Assembly: GCA_028817685.1 (NCBI GenBank)
Contig: JAPPPC010000374.1
Location: 1 to 14,061, forward strand
Reading direction: 5' to 3'
From: Rhodospirillaceae bacterium
Lineage (GTDB): Bacteria > Pseudomonadota > Alphaproteobacteria > UBA8366 > GCA-2717185
Length of the DNA: 14,061 nucleotides
Numbering within the stretch: position 1 is the first letter of the stretch; each line of letters starts with the position of its first letter. Position numbers and translations under genes: made by a program. Positions 7,591 to 13,951 of this stretch are shown here, one piece after another. The notes below the pieces were generated by a model. It was not told the origin of the DNA. It saw nothing but the letters and a program-made list of their open reading frames with translations, and made no database searches.

Positions 7591-8103
7591 ATGCCCGACT
7601 CCATCGAAACCCGCTATTCGCCCCTGGTGCCGCCCGACATGCAGGACGAGCTCTTCTGGAAGGATGCACGCGAGCCGGAGGATGAGCGGCTGTGGATTCC
7701 GAGCGGGCCCGGACGCTGGTCGCGGCCGCTTTGCTACAATGTCAGCCAGGGCTACTGGGTGCATCTGACGAAGGTGACGCAGGCCGGCATCGTTTCGCGT
7801 CACCGCCATCCCGCACCGGTGCACGGCTTCGTGCTGGAAGGCCGCTGGCGCTATCTCGAACGCGACTGGGTGGCGACCGCCGGCAGCTATCTATACGAAC
7901 CGCCGGGCGACGTGCACACGTTGGTCGTCGATGAGGGCGACAGCATGCTCACCCTGTTCCACAATTCCGGCGCGCTGCTGTTCTGCGACGAAGAGGGCAA
8001 CACCACCGGCACCACGGACGTTTTCGACCGGGTCGCCGCGGCCCGCAAGCATTTCGAAGAAGTAGGGCTCGGCTCCGACTATGTGAAGCGGTTTATCCGC
8101 TAA
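7591..8103 (+). CDS. Cupin dioxygenase, 2,4'-dihydroxyacetophenone dioxygenase family
   Basis: This 170-residue single-domain cupin resembles 2,4'-dihydroxyacetophenone dioxygenase. That enzyme splits the C-C bond of an alpha-hydroxyketone with O2, giving 4-hydroxybenzoate and formate. The first cupin motif is SRHRHPAPVHGFVLEG (69-84), with H71 and H73 as likely metal ligands; H78 sits near where classical cupins carry Glu. The second motif is EPPGDVHTL (103-111), with H109 as a likely ligand. EGRWRYLERDWVAT (83-96) and SYLYEPPG (99-106) recall the family strongly. GAGG lies about nine bases before the ATG, as CGAGG. The stop overlaps that of the convergent DUF3047 gene. Many family members have untested substrates, so the acetophenone assignment is by family only. 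Its place after a Baeyer-Villiger enzyme and hydrolase supports a role on ketones or hydroxyketones. Confidence 0.85.
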   Translation: MPDSIETRYSPLVPPDMQDELFWKDAREPEDERLWIPSGPGRWSRPLCYNVSQGYWVHLTKVTQAGIVSRHRHPAPVHGFVLEGRWRYLERDWVATAGSYLYEPPGDVHTLVVDEGDSMLTLFHNSGALLFCDEEGNTTGTTDVFDRVAAARKHFEEVGLGSDYVKRFIR

Positions 8104-8789
8104 CTGCAGTTTAGCTTTTCGTAATTGGCGGTGACCGGTTCGCCGGTCTGGTCGTTGTCAGTGAAGATCGCGACGGCGCGGACCGGGCTCTCGGGGTCGC
8201 GCCCGAAGGCGCGGCGGAAGTCGGCGGCCAGATCCCGCGATTCGGTCAGCCACTGTCCGCTGTCGCGCGGCCCGGCGCGCACGACGATGTTCTTCACAAG
8301 TTTGGGCATGTAGGGGTTGGCGATGATATCGCCCGTCTTGTGCCGCGCCGTCGACCAGACATAGCGGAGCGTCGGCACCTTAATGGGACTCGACAGGAAG
8401 CCCGGATCGCCGAACAGCACGAAGATCGATACGGCGACGTCGTCACCATCCTTGCGCGTCAGGTCGGCCGAGGGTTGCAGCCGTTCCAGGCGCCATACCC
8501 AGCTGAGATGCCGGCAGGCCGGTGCGTCCGCCGGCAGAGTCCGGATCAGGCCGCCGGCGCCGCCGACACCGGTCGCCTGGATTGCCAGCCGGTCGTCCAT
8601 GCTGATGATTTTGTACGCGGTGTGACCCTTCACCGGGTAGTAGCGCCAGCCCTGCTGAATGAAGTCTGGCACGGTCAGGAGGTTCGATGCGGGCGTTTGT
8701 CCGGCCGCTTGACGCCCGTTTTGGGAGATCTGCGCGGCGCAGCCCTGTGCGAGCAGAAGCACGACCAAAAGCGAGAAGCACGTGCGCAC
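8100..8789 (-). CDS. DUF3047 family exported protein of unknown function
   Basis: The protein has 229 residues. It starts with a short basic end and a hydrophobic stretch (FSLLVVLLLAQGCAAQ, 5-20), so it is exported; C17 could be a lipobox cysteine, but the residues before it (LAQG) are a poor fit. The mature part matches DUF3047: GHTAYKI near 55-61, LSWVWRLE near 95-102, DGDDVAVSIFVLF near 114-126, TESRDLAADFRRAFG near 182-196 and AIFTDNDQTGE near 208-218. The biochemical role of this family is not known to me. The start is GTG at 8789, the longest option before an in-frame stop at 8826-8828, and it places the signal peptide correctly; no good ribosome-binding site is visible. It lies 91 bp after the GST-like gene on the same strand and runs tail to tail into the cupin gene with overlapping stops. 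Confidence 0.8.
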   Translation of the reverse strand: MRTCFSLLVVLLLAQGCAAQISQNGRQAAGQTPASNLLTVPDFIQQGWRYYPVKGHTAYKIISMDDRLAIQATGVGGAGGLIRTLPADAPACRHLSWVWRLERLQPSADLTRKDGDDVAVSIFVLFGDPGFLSSPIKVPTLRYVWSTARHKTGDIIANPYMPKLVKNIVVRAGPRDSGQWLTESRDLAADFRRAFGRDPESPVRAVAIFTDNDQTGEPVTANYEKLNCS

Positions 8790-8880
8790 GGTGAAGCACC
8801 CGAAGTGACCCGATGTGCTGTCACCTTATCAGTGAAACGGGTTCGGCAGCGGGTAAGGGGGTACCCTCCGCGCCCTGGCC

Positions 8881-9516
8881 TTATACCGCCTTGATCACCC
8901 GGTCCATCTCCCGGTCGCTTTCGATCAGGTCTCGGATCAGCGGGCGGTCCAGCATGCGGTCGCGGTAGCAGCACAGATTGTCGTAGCCGGTCGGGTCGAC
9001 TTGCGCGCGCTCGGCCAGGACGAAGAACCAGGTGAGGTAGGCGTCCGCGGCGGAAAAGGAATCGCCCAGCAGGAAGGGCCGGCCGGCGAGGTGATCGTCG
9101 AGCAGTTTGAACCGTTGCGGCGCCAGGTCGCGGATGCGGTCTTTCACGGCGTCGGTCGCTTCGGGATAGAAGACGATGCGAAAGATCTGTTTGTGCAGCT
9201 CTGTCGCGCAGAACGCGATCCAGCGCAGCATCTGAAAATATGCCGGATCGTTCGGGTCCCGGCGGAAGTCCGCCTTTTGCGATTGTGCCTGTATCCAGGC
9301 CAGAACGGTCGAGGTCTCGGTGATGATCTCACCGCTGTCCAGCCGCAAGGTCGACACTTGTCCCAGAGGGTTGATGTCGTACAGCGAACCGCCGTCCACG
9401 AATTCCTTGGTCTTGAGATTGAGGTAGGCGATTTCGAGGGGCACGTCGCCTTCCGCGGCCGCGATCCGGGAGGCCAGGGAACAGGTCAGCGGGGCGTGCA
9501 TCAGGGTCGCGGTCAT
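8881..9516 (-). CDS. Glutathione S-transferase family protein, beta-type-like
   Basis: The protein has 211 residues with an N-terminal thioredoxin-like domain and a helical C-terminal domain. LTCSLASRI near 10-18 matches the beta-class active-site motif (ACSLAPHI), with C12 as the likely catalytic cysteine. The glutathione-binding region reads NPLGQVSTL (49-57), where most GSTs have NPxGxVPxL, so the near-universal cis-proline is replaced by S55. TETSTV (67-72) stands where ESxAI is usual. The C-terminal half has PFLLGDSFSAADAYL, the family's N-capping region. The start is ATG at 9516 because CGGAG lies about five to nine bases upstream; a farther TTG would add ten unsupported residues. It follows the Rid-family gene by 91 bp, room for its own promoter. 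A detoxification or dehalogenation-type role beside a catabolic operon is possible, but the changed binding-loop residue leaves activity uncertain. Confidence 0.87.
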   Translation of the reverse strand: MTATLMHAPLTCSLASRIAAAEGDVPLEIAYLNLKTKEFVDGGSLYDINPLGQVSTLRLDSGEIITETSTVLAWIQAQSQKADFRRDPNDPAYFQMLRWIAFCATELHKQIFRIVFYPEATDAVKDRIRDLAPQRFKLLDDHLAGRPFLLGDSFSAADAYLTWFFVLAERAQVDPTGYDNLCCYRDRMLDRPLIRDLIESDREMDRVIKAV

Positions 9517-9562
9517 CGGGTACTCCGGAGGGCTGTTGAAATGCAAAAGCGATGGCGCGCAG

Positions 9563-9593
9563 ATAATGCCGGTCTCGCGAAGGCGGTAATCAA
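9563..9593 (-). promoter_or_regulatory. Possible promoter for the GST-like gene
   Basis: On the minus strand, TTGATT (9593-9588) and CATTAT (9568-9563) each match four of six bases of the -35 and -10 consensus. The 19-base spacer is longer than ideal. The -10 lies about 47 bases before the ATG of the GST-like gene. The 91-bp gap after the Rid-family gene allows an independent start site. Two weak hexamers are poor evidence in any genome, so this is tentative. Confidence 0.22.
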
Positions 9594-9607
9594 GTTTTGG
9601 CGAGCGG

Positions 9608-10006
9608 TCAGTCGTTGTCGTCCGGGATATGGAACACCGCCTCGATCTCGACCAGGATTTCCGGCGATTTCAGGCGTGACACCTCGACCAGCGTGCTGGC
9701 GGGACGGCCGGTGAAGTAGCGGCGCCATTGGCTGGGGTCGGCATAAGCTTGGTCGATGTCGGTCACGAAGATCGTGATCTTTGCCATCTGGTCGAAGCTG
9801 GTCCCGGCCGCGTCGGCAAGCTGTTGCAGGCGGTAGAAGATGTATTCGAACTGCTTGGCCATATCGCCGGGGCCGACCGGTTCGCCCGCATCGTCACGCG
9901 CGGTGAGGCCGGCCGTGTACAACACCGACCCGCTGACCTTCACCCCGGACGCGAAGGGCAGGGATTTGTGGAAATCCGAGTCGATATCGATCGTCTGTCG
10001 GGTCAT
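9608..10006 (-). CDS. RidA/YjgF-family protein with the key arginine replaced
   Basis: This 132-residue protein has the YjgF/YER057c/UK114 fold signature: VLYTAGLTARD near 28-38, FYRLQQLADAAGTSFDQMAK near 57-76, and PASTLVEVSRL (102-112) followed by LVEIEAV (118-124). RidA enzymes hydrolyse reactive enamines/imines using an arginine in the PARSxVEV motif that binds the substrate carboxylate (R105 in E. coli-type RidA). Here that position is S104, so canonical 2-aminoacrylate deaminase activity is doubtful. It probably belongs to one of the Rid subgroups lacking this Arg, whose roles differ. Its ATG comes three bases after the stop of the upstream dioxygenase gene, so translational coupling is likely. 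It appears to be the last gene of the compact five-gene operon. A function on an unstable pathway intermediate is a reasonable guess. Confidence 0.88.
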   Translation of the reverse strand: MTRQTIDIDSDFHKSLPFASGVKVSGSVLYTAGLTARDDAGEPVGPGDMAKQFEYIFYRLQQLADAAGTSFDQMAKITIFVTDIDQAYADPSQWRRYFTGRPASTLVEVSRLKSPEILVEIEAVFHIPDDND

Positions 10007-10009
10007 GGC

Positions 10010-10849
10010 TCAGAACGGCTTGTCGCCATTGACCGTCACCCGATGCATCAGCCGGTGCGCGCCGCCATAGTCGGCGATGGCGTAGTGCTGGGTGCAGCGG
10101 TTGTCCCAGAAAGCGACGGAGTTCTCCTCCCAATGAAAGCGGCAAGTGAATTCCGGCGTGGCGATATGGTCGTAGAGAAAGTCCAGGATCGCGCGTGACT
10201 CCTTACGCGTGACCCCGCGGATACGCTGCGTGAAGATCGAATTGACGAACAGTGCCTTGCGGCCGGTCTCCGGATGGGTGCGGATGATCGGATGTTCCGC
10301 CGGCGGGATGACCTTCTTGCCCTCCCGCGCTTCGCCGCCGCGGCCGTCTTCTTTCTCATAGGTCTTCTCGAACTGCGCGCCGGCCGCCTGATGCAGCGCC
10401 GTCATGCCTTCGAGATAGCGTTTCATCGCAGGGGAGAGAGCCTCGTAGGCTGCGTACATGTCGGCCCACATCGTGTCGCCGCGTTCCGGTACCTTGCGCG
10501 CCAGCAGGATTGAGCCGAGCGGCGGCTCCTCACTGAAGGTGACGTCGCTGTGCCAGGCGTTGGCGGCGTTCCGCTTGTCTTCCTTGCTTTCCAGCACCAG
10601 CACTTCCGGATGGTCGTCGAGATGCGGGACCAGCGGATGCACCTGCAGGGTACCGAACTGCCGCGCAAAGGCGACATGCTGGGCCGGGGTGATGTCCTGG
10701 TCGCGGAAAAAGATCACCTGATTTTCGAGCAGCGCGTCATGCACCTCCTGGAAAAGCTGGTTGCCGAGCGGCTGCGCCATATCCACGCCGGAAATTTCCG
10801 CGCCCAGCGCGCCAGGCAGCGGCGAAACGTCGATGAGTTCGTATGTCAT
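10010..10849 (-). CDS. TauD/TfdA-family Fe(II)/2-oxoglutarate dioxygenase (first paralogue)
   Basis: The protein has 279 residues, the typical TauD size. Iron ligands H100 and D102 lie in AWHSDVTF and H255 in NRCTQHYA. R266 in HRLMHR is the expected 2-oxoglutarate-binding arginine and R270 follows four residues later; spacing and numbering nearly match E. coli TauD. H71 in VHPLVPH matches the TauD substrate-pocket His-Pro region. Such enzymes couple 2-oxoglutarate decarboxylation to hydroxylation, often releasing sulfite or a phenol from taurine- or aryloxy-type substrates. A charged insert (EKEDGRGGEAREGKK, about 165-179) replaces the usual lid loop. The ATG is preceded by AAGGA at a loose spacing. 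It lies 27 bp after the iron-ADH gene and 3 bp before the Rid gene. A second dioxygenase of the same family opens this operon. The substrate is not predictable. Confidence 0.92.
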   Translation of the reverse strand: MTYELIDVSPLPGALGAEISGVDMAQPLGNQLFQEVHDALLENQVIFFRDQDITPAQHVAFARQFGTLQVHPLVPHLDDHPEVLVLESKEDKRNAANAWHSDVTFSEEPPLGSILLARKVPERGDTMWADMYAAYEALSPAMKRYLEGMTALHQAAGAQFEKTYEKEDGRGGEAREGKKVIPPAEHPIIRTHPETGRKALFVNSIFTQRIRGVTRKESRAILDFLYDHIATPEFTCRFHWEENSVAFWDNRCTQHYAIADYGGAHRLMHRVTVNGDKPF

Positions 10850-10876
10850 TGGTTTCGTTTCCTTATCGAGGCGCGC

Positions 10877-12046
10877 CTAATAGGCCAGCTTCAGGATCTC
10901 CATCACCTGTTCCGGCGTCCGGATCTTGCGCGGGTTGGAGAAGGTCCAGTCGTCGAGCATGCAATTCTCCGCCAGCCGCGGCAGGTCGCTCTCCTCGACG
11001 CCGGTCTCGCGGATGCGGCGCGGCATGTCGAGATTGCGGATGAAGTCGTCCAAGATTTGCGACAACGGCGTGCCGGCCTGTCCCATCGCGGCGGCGATAT
11101 CCTTCTGCCGGTCGCCATTGACCGAGGCGTTCCAGTCCAACACATAGGGCAGCATGATGCAGGAGGTGTGGCCGTGCGGTACGCCGGCGCTGCCGCCGAG
11201 GATATGACCGATGGCGTGGCTGGCGCCGAGCCGGGCCCCGGTGATGACACCGGTCATCGACATCCAGGCCCCCATCAGGCAGTTCAGCCGCGCTTCCATG
11301 TCGCCCGGATCGGCCTTTACCCGCGGCAGCCCGTCGCCGAGCAGCTTGAGCGCCTGCAGGCAGGCACCGTCGGTGTAGTGGTTGGAATCGATGGAGAGAT
11401 AGGTCTCGACAGCGTGGTCCACGGCGCGGATGCCGGTCGACAGGAACAGCCATTCCGGGGTCGGTACGGTGACCGCCGGATCAAGGATTACCGACACGGG
11501 GATGATGCCCGGATGCATGAAGCTCTGCTTCAGGCGCAGCTTGGAATTGGTGATGCCGGCGCGGGCGTTGAACTCACCACCGGACAGGGTGGTGGGCACG
11601 ACGATCTGGCGCACGTCCGGCGCGGCGTATTCCGGGAAGTGCCGATTGCCCTCTTCGTCGACAACGGTGCGGAACGCTTCCATCCCATCCACGTCGGTGA
11701 TGCCGTGCTTCAGGCAGATCGTCACCGCCTTGCCGCCATCCGTCGTCGAGCCGCCGCCGAGGCTGACCAGAAGGTCGGCGTTGGCATCGCGTGCCGCATT
11801 GGCGCAGGCGACCACTGCCTCGCGCGGGCTGTGCGCCGGCATGTCGTCATGGGTGCCGCAATAGAGGTTGCCCAGCGCCTGGCGGACCTTCTCGACCTCG
11901 TCGGTCTCCCGGTTCAGGGTGCCGCTGACGAGCAGGAACACGCCGGTGGCGCCGCGGCGTTCGGCTTCCGCCTTCACCGCCTCGGCGGCGGGTTCGCCGA
12001 AGATCACCTTTTCCATGCGCGTGAAATTGATGTGGCCTTGCTGCAT
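10877..12046 (-). CDS. Iron-containing alcohol dehydrogenase family, maleylacetate reductase-like
   Basis: This 389-residue protein has the group III (iron-ADH) plan: a dinucleotide-binding GGGS motif at 97-100 in LVSLGGGSTTDGGKA, then PTTLSGGEF (151-159), then an all-helical metal domain. Its H211 (RAVDHAVE), H277 (GASHAIGH) and H291 (GVPHGHTS) match the three histidine ligands of FucO-type enzymes. The fourth ligand, normally Asp four residues before the first His, is R207 here. Maleylacetate reductases also lack this Asp and can work without metal, so a reductase of that kind is the better guess. The ATG has GGAG about eight bases upstream. It lies 20 bp after the MDR reductase gene and 27 bp before the dioxygenase gene. 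It probably reduces, or reoxidises, a keto or hydroxy intermediate made by the flanking dioxygenases. Confidence 0.88.
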   Translation of the reverse strand: MQQGHINFTRMEKVIFGEPAAEAVKAEAERRGATGVFLLVSGTLNRETDEVEKVRQALGNLYCGTHDDMPAHSPREAVVACANAARDANADLLVSLGGGSTTDGGKAVTICLKHGITDVDGMEAFRTVVDEEGNRHFPEYAAPDVRQIVVPTTLSGGEFNARAGITNSKLRLKQSFMHPGIIPVSVILDPAVTVPTPEWLFLSTGIRAVDHAVETYLSIDSNHYTDGACLQALKLLGDGLPRVKADPGDMEARLNCLMGAWMSMTGVITGARLGASHAIGHILGGSAGVPHGHTSCIMLPYVLDWNASVNGDRQKDIAAAMGQAGTPLSQILDDFIRNLDMPRRIRETGVEESDLPRLAENCMLDDWTFSNPRKIRTPEQVMEILKLAY

Positions 12047-12066
12047 GCCTGTCTCCGAACCCGAAA

Positions 12067-13005
12067 TTAAAATGTGATGACCAAACGGCCGCGCGTCCCG
12101 CCCGCTTCGAGCCGGCGGTGGGTCGCACTCGCCTGGTCGGCGGGGTAGGTGTCGGCGACGCGCAGGGTCAGCGTGCCGTCTTCTACTTGCTGGCGTAGCC
12201 GGTCGAGTTTCTCGTACTCGCCGTCATACTGCCGGACCCAGGTCGGCATGAAACGGATGCCGCGCTCCGGTTCGCCCTCGAAGCCGCGCACGGCGGTGAA
12301 GCCGCCGCCGTCGCGCACCGCGGCGACGACCTTCTCGTTCAAGACCGCCCCATCGGCCAGCCCGTCGACGCCGTCCGGAAAGTGTTCGCGGAAGCGCGCG
12401 GCCACATCGTCGCCGCGCGGCACGATGATATCCGCGCCGAAGGACGCGATCAGATCCCGGTCGCTGTCCGCGGCGTCGGCGATGACCGTTAGCCCTTCCG
12501 CCTTGGCGAGTTGGATGACATAGCCACCATAAGCGCCGGCCGACCCTGTCACCGCCAGCACCTGGCCCGGTTGCAGCGCCAGCCGGTCGAGCGACTGCCG
12601 CGCGGTCAGCCCGTTCATGGGTAGGGTGCAGGCTTCGATATGCGAGGTGCCCTTCGGGGCGGCGACGACCGCGCGCTGGTCGAGGACGATCTGTTCCCGG
12701 TACGCGCCGTGGGCCGCGTTGGGCACGACCATCGCCATGACCGCATCGCCGACCTGGACACCGGTCGTCACCCCGTCGCCGACCTGGTCGACGACGCCTG
12801 CCGCATCCATGCCGGGCACATAGGGCGGCGGATCCGCTTTCTGCTGTTCGGCCCGCGACCCGTTGCGCGCCATCGTGTCGGTCGGGTTGACGGCAGCGGC
12901 ATAGATGCGAAGCCGCACCTGCCCCCGCCCTGCCTGAACTTCCGGAACATCGACCACCTCGAGGACCTCGGGTCCGCCATGGGTCATCAAACCGACTGCG
13001 CGCAT
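12067..13005 (-). CDS. Zinc-independent MDR-family reductase (NADPH:quinone oxidoreductase-like)
   Basis: This 312-residue protein of the medium-chain dehydrogenase/reductase superfamily has a GroES-like N-terminal domain (GPEVLEVVDVP, then AAAVNPTDTMARNG near 36-49) and a Rossmann domain with VTGSAGAYGGYVIQLAK (152-168), the QOR-type NADPH-binding motif. The catalytic zinc cysteine of alcohol dehydrogenases is absent (AVNPTD replaces the GxCGTD type), and no structural-zinc cysteine cluster is seen. It should therefore be a zinc-free enone or quinone reductase. ATG 13005 is preceded by GGGGACAG. The gene sits 11 bp after the second dioxygenase gene and 20 bp before the iron-ADH gene, so co-transcription is very likely. 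A role in reducing an alpha,beta-unsaturated carbonyl intermediate is inferred from family and neighbours only. Confidence 0.89.
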   Translation of the reverse strand: MRAVGLMTHGGPEVLEVVDVPEVQAGRGQVRLRIYAAAVNPTDTMARNGSRAEQQKADPPPYVPGMDAAGVVDQVGDGVTTGVQVGDAVMAMVVPNAAHGAYREQIVLDQRAVVAAPKGTSHIEACTLPMNGLTARQSLDRLALQPGQVLAVTGSAGAYGGYVIQLAKAEGLTVIADAADSDRDLIASFGADIIVPRGDDVAARFREHFPDGVDGLADGAVLNEKVVAAVRDGGGFTAVRGFEGEPERGIRFMPTWVRQYDGEYEKLDRLRQQVEDGTLTLRVADTYPADQASATHRRLEAGGTRGRLVITF

Positions 13006-13016
13006 GGAACTGTCCC

Positions 13017-13868
13017 CTAGACCGGTTTCGTGCCGGCGCAGGTCGTTCGGTGCATGAGCCGTGCCTGTCCGTGATAGTCGTTTACCGCATAGTGCTGGGT
13101 GCAGCGATTGTCCCAGATCGCCAGCCCATGCTCGCCCCAGCGGACGCGGCAGGTGAATTCCGGCCGCGTCGAATGTGCGTACAGATAATCCAGGATCGGG
13201 GCACTCTCGGCGTCCGTCATGCCCTCCAACCGGACGGTGTAGACCGCATTGACGTAAAGCGCCTTGCGCAGGGTTTCCGGATGGGTTCGGACGATCGGGT
13301 GCGACAGTTCCGCATCGCCTTCCTTGCTCGGATGCACGGTCATGCGGGTCAAATTCGGGTTGGCCGTGAAGCGGCCGCCGGTCCCGTAGGAGCGCCGGGC
13401 ACTGTGCACCGCGCGGCGGCCTTCCAGCATCGTCTTCATGCCGTCGGACAGTGCGTCGTAGGCGCTGTACATGTCGGCGTACAGCGTATCGCCGCCGGCT
13501 TCCGGGACGGTGCGGGCGTTGAGCAGGGTCAGGCTCGGCGGGGTTTCCTGAAAGCTGAAATCGGAATGCCAGCGTCCGCCGAAATTGATCCCAGACTCAT
13601 CGGCGTCCTTGCGCACCTCGATGATATTCGGATGGTCCGGCATGCAGGCCACGAACGGCGTGTTGCCGAACGGGCCGAACCGCAGGGTGAATGCCTCCAA
13701 CTGGTCGTCGTCAAGCGGCGCATCGTCGAAATACAGCACTTGGTGGTCGAGCAGCGCCTGGTGAATTTCGCTGAATGCCTGATTGCCGAGGTTCGTCAGG
13801 TCGACGCCCGCGATTTCCGCGCCCAACGCACCGGCCATCGGGCGCACTTCGATCGTTTCGTAGGCCAT
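13017..13868 (-). CDS. TauD/TfdA-family Fe(II)/2-oxoglutarate dioxygenase (second paralogue)
   Basis: The protein has 283 residues when started at ATG 13868. That start is chosen because AAGGG lies seven bases upstream and its first residues (MAYETIEVRPMAGALGAEI) line up with the first paralogue (MTYELIDVSPLPGALGAEI). A longer TTG start would run through the shared promoter region. Iron ligands are H101 and D103 (RWHSDFSF) and H259 (NRCTQHYA), with R270 and R274 (ARLMHR) at the C-terminus. It shares with the other copy ADMYxAYxALS, RTHPETxRKALxVN and DNRCTQHYA. It differs in the pocket, with NTPF (69-72) where the other has VHPL, so the two probably take different substrates or positions. It is the first gene of the five-gene run, read away from an 83-bp divergent region. 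The product should be cytoplasmic. Confidence 0.92.
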   Translation of the reverse strand: MAYETIEVRPMAGALGAEIAGVDLTNLGNQAFSEIHQALLDHQVLYFDDAPLDDDQLEAFTLRFGPFGNTPFVACMPDHPNIIEVRKDADESGINFGGRWHSDFSFQETPPSLTLLNARTVPEAGGDTLYADMYSAYDALSDGMKTMLEGRRAVHSARRSYGTGGRFTANPNLTRMTVHPSKEGDAELSHPIVRTHPETLRKALYVNAVYTVRLEGMTDAESAPILDYLYAHSTRPEFTCRVRWGEHGLAIWDNRCTQHYAVNDYHGQARLMHRTTCAGTKPV

Positions 13869-13891
13869 GTTCCATCCCTTCGTTGCCGACC

Positions 13892-13923
13892 CATTGAACC
13901 AGCGTGGGTCAGTGTGTTCAATG
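13892..13923. promoter_or_regulatory. Perfect inverted repeat forming a possible symmetrical bidirectional promoter/operator
   Basis: The 83-bp region between the divergent dioxygenase and hydrolase genes holds CATTGAAC (13892-13899) and GTTCAATG (13916-13923), perfect 8-bp arms with a 16-base spacer. Read on either strand, the arms give TTGAAC, a 17-base spacer, then TTCAAT. Each hexamer matches four of six bases of the sigma-70 -35/-10 consensus, at ideal spacing. On the plus strand the -10 ends 29 bases before the ATG; on the minus strand it ends 24 bases before the ATG. Both leave room for the clear ribosome-binding sites. A second overlapping dyad, GACCCA/TGGGTC (13888-13893 with 13905-13910), is also present. 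The site may be promoter, operator or both. No regulator gene lies in view. Confidence 0.5.
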
Positions 13924-13951
13924 CTCGCCATCAATCGCGAAGGGGTATGGC

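Noticed and set aside
8881..9546. Longer GST-like protein starting at TTG 9546
   Set aside because: ATG 9516 has CGGAG at proper spacing and puts the catalytic Cys at residue 12, as in beta-class GSTs.
10550..12070. 506-codon open frame on the plus strand across the iron-ADH and first dioxygenase genes
   Set aside because: It crosses two real genes and their gap, and its composition is that of a reverse-complement shadow.
13017..13934. Longer second dioxygenase starting at TTG 13934
   Set aside because: The extra 22 residues have no homologous counterpart in the first paralogue and would cover the promoter dyad; ATG 13868 has a good ribosome-binding site.
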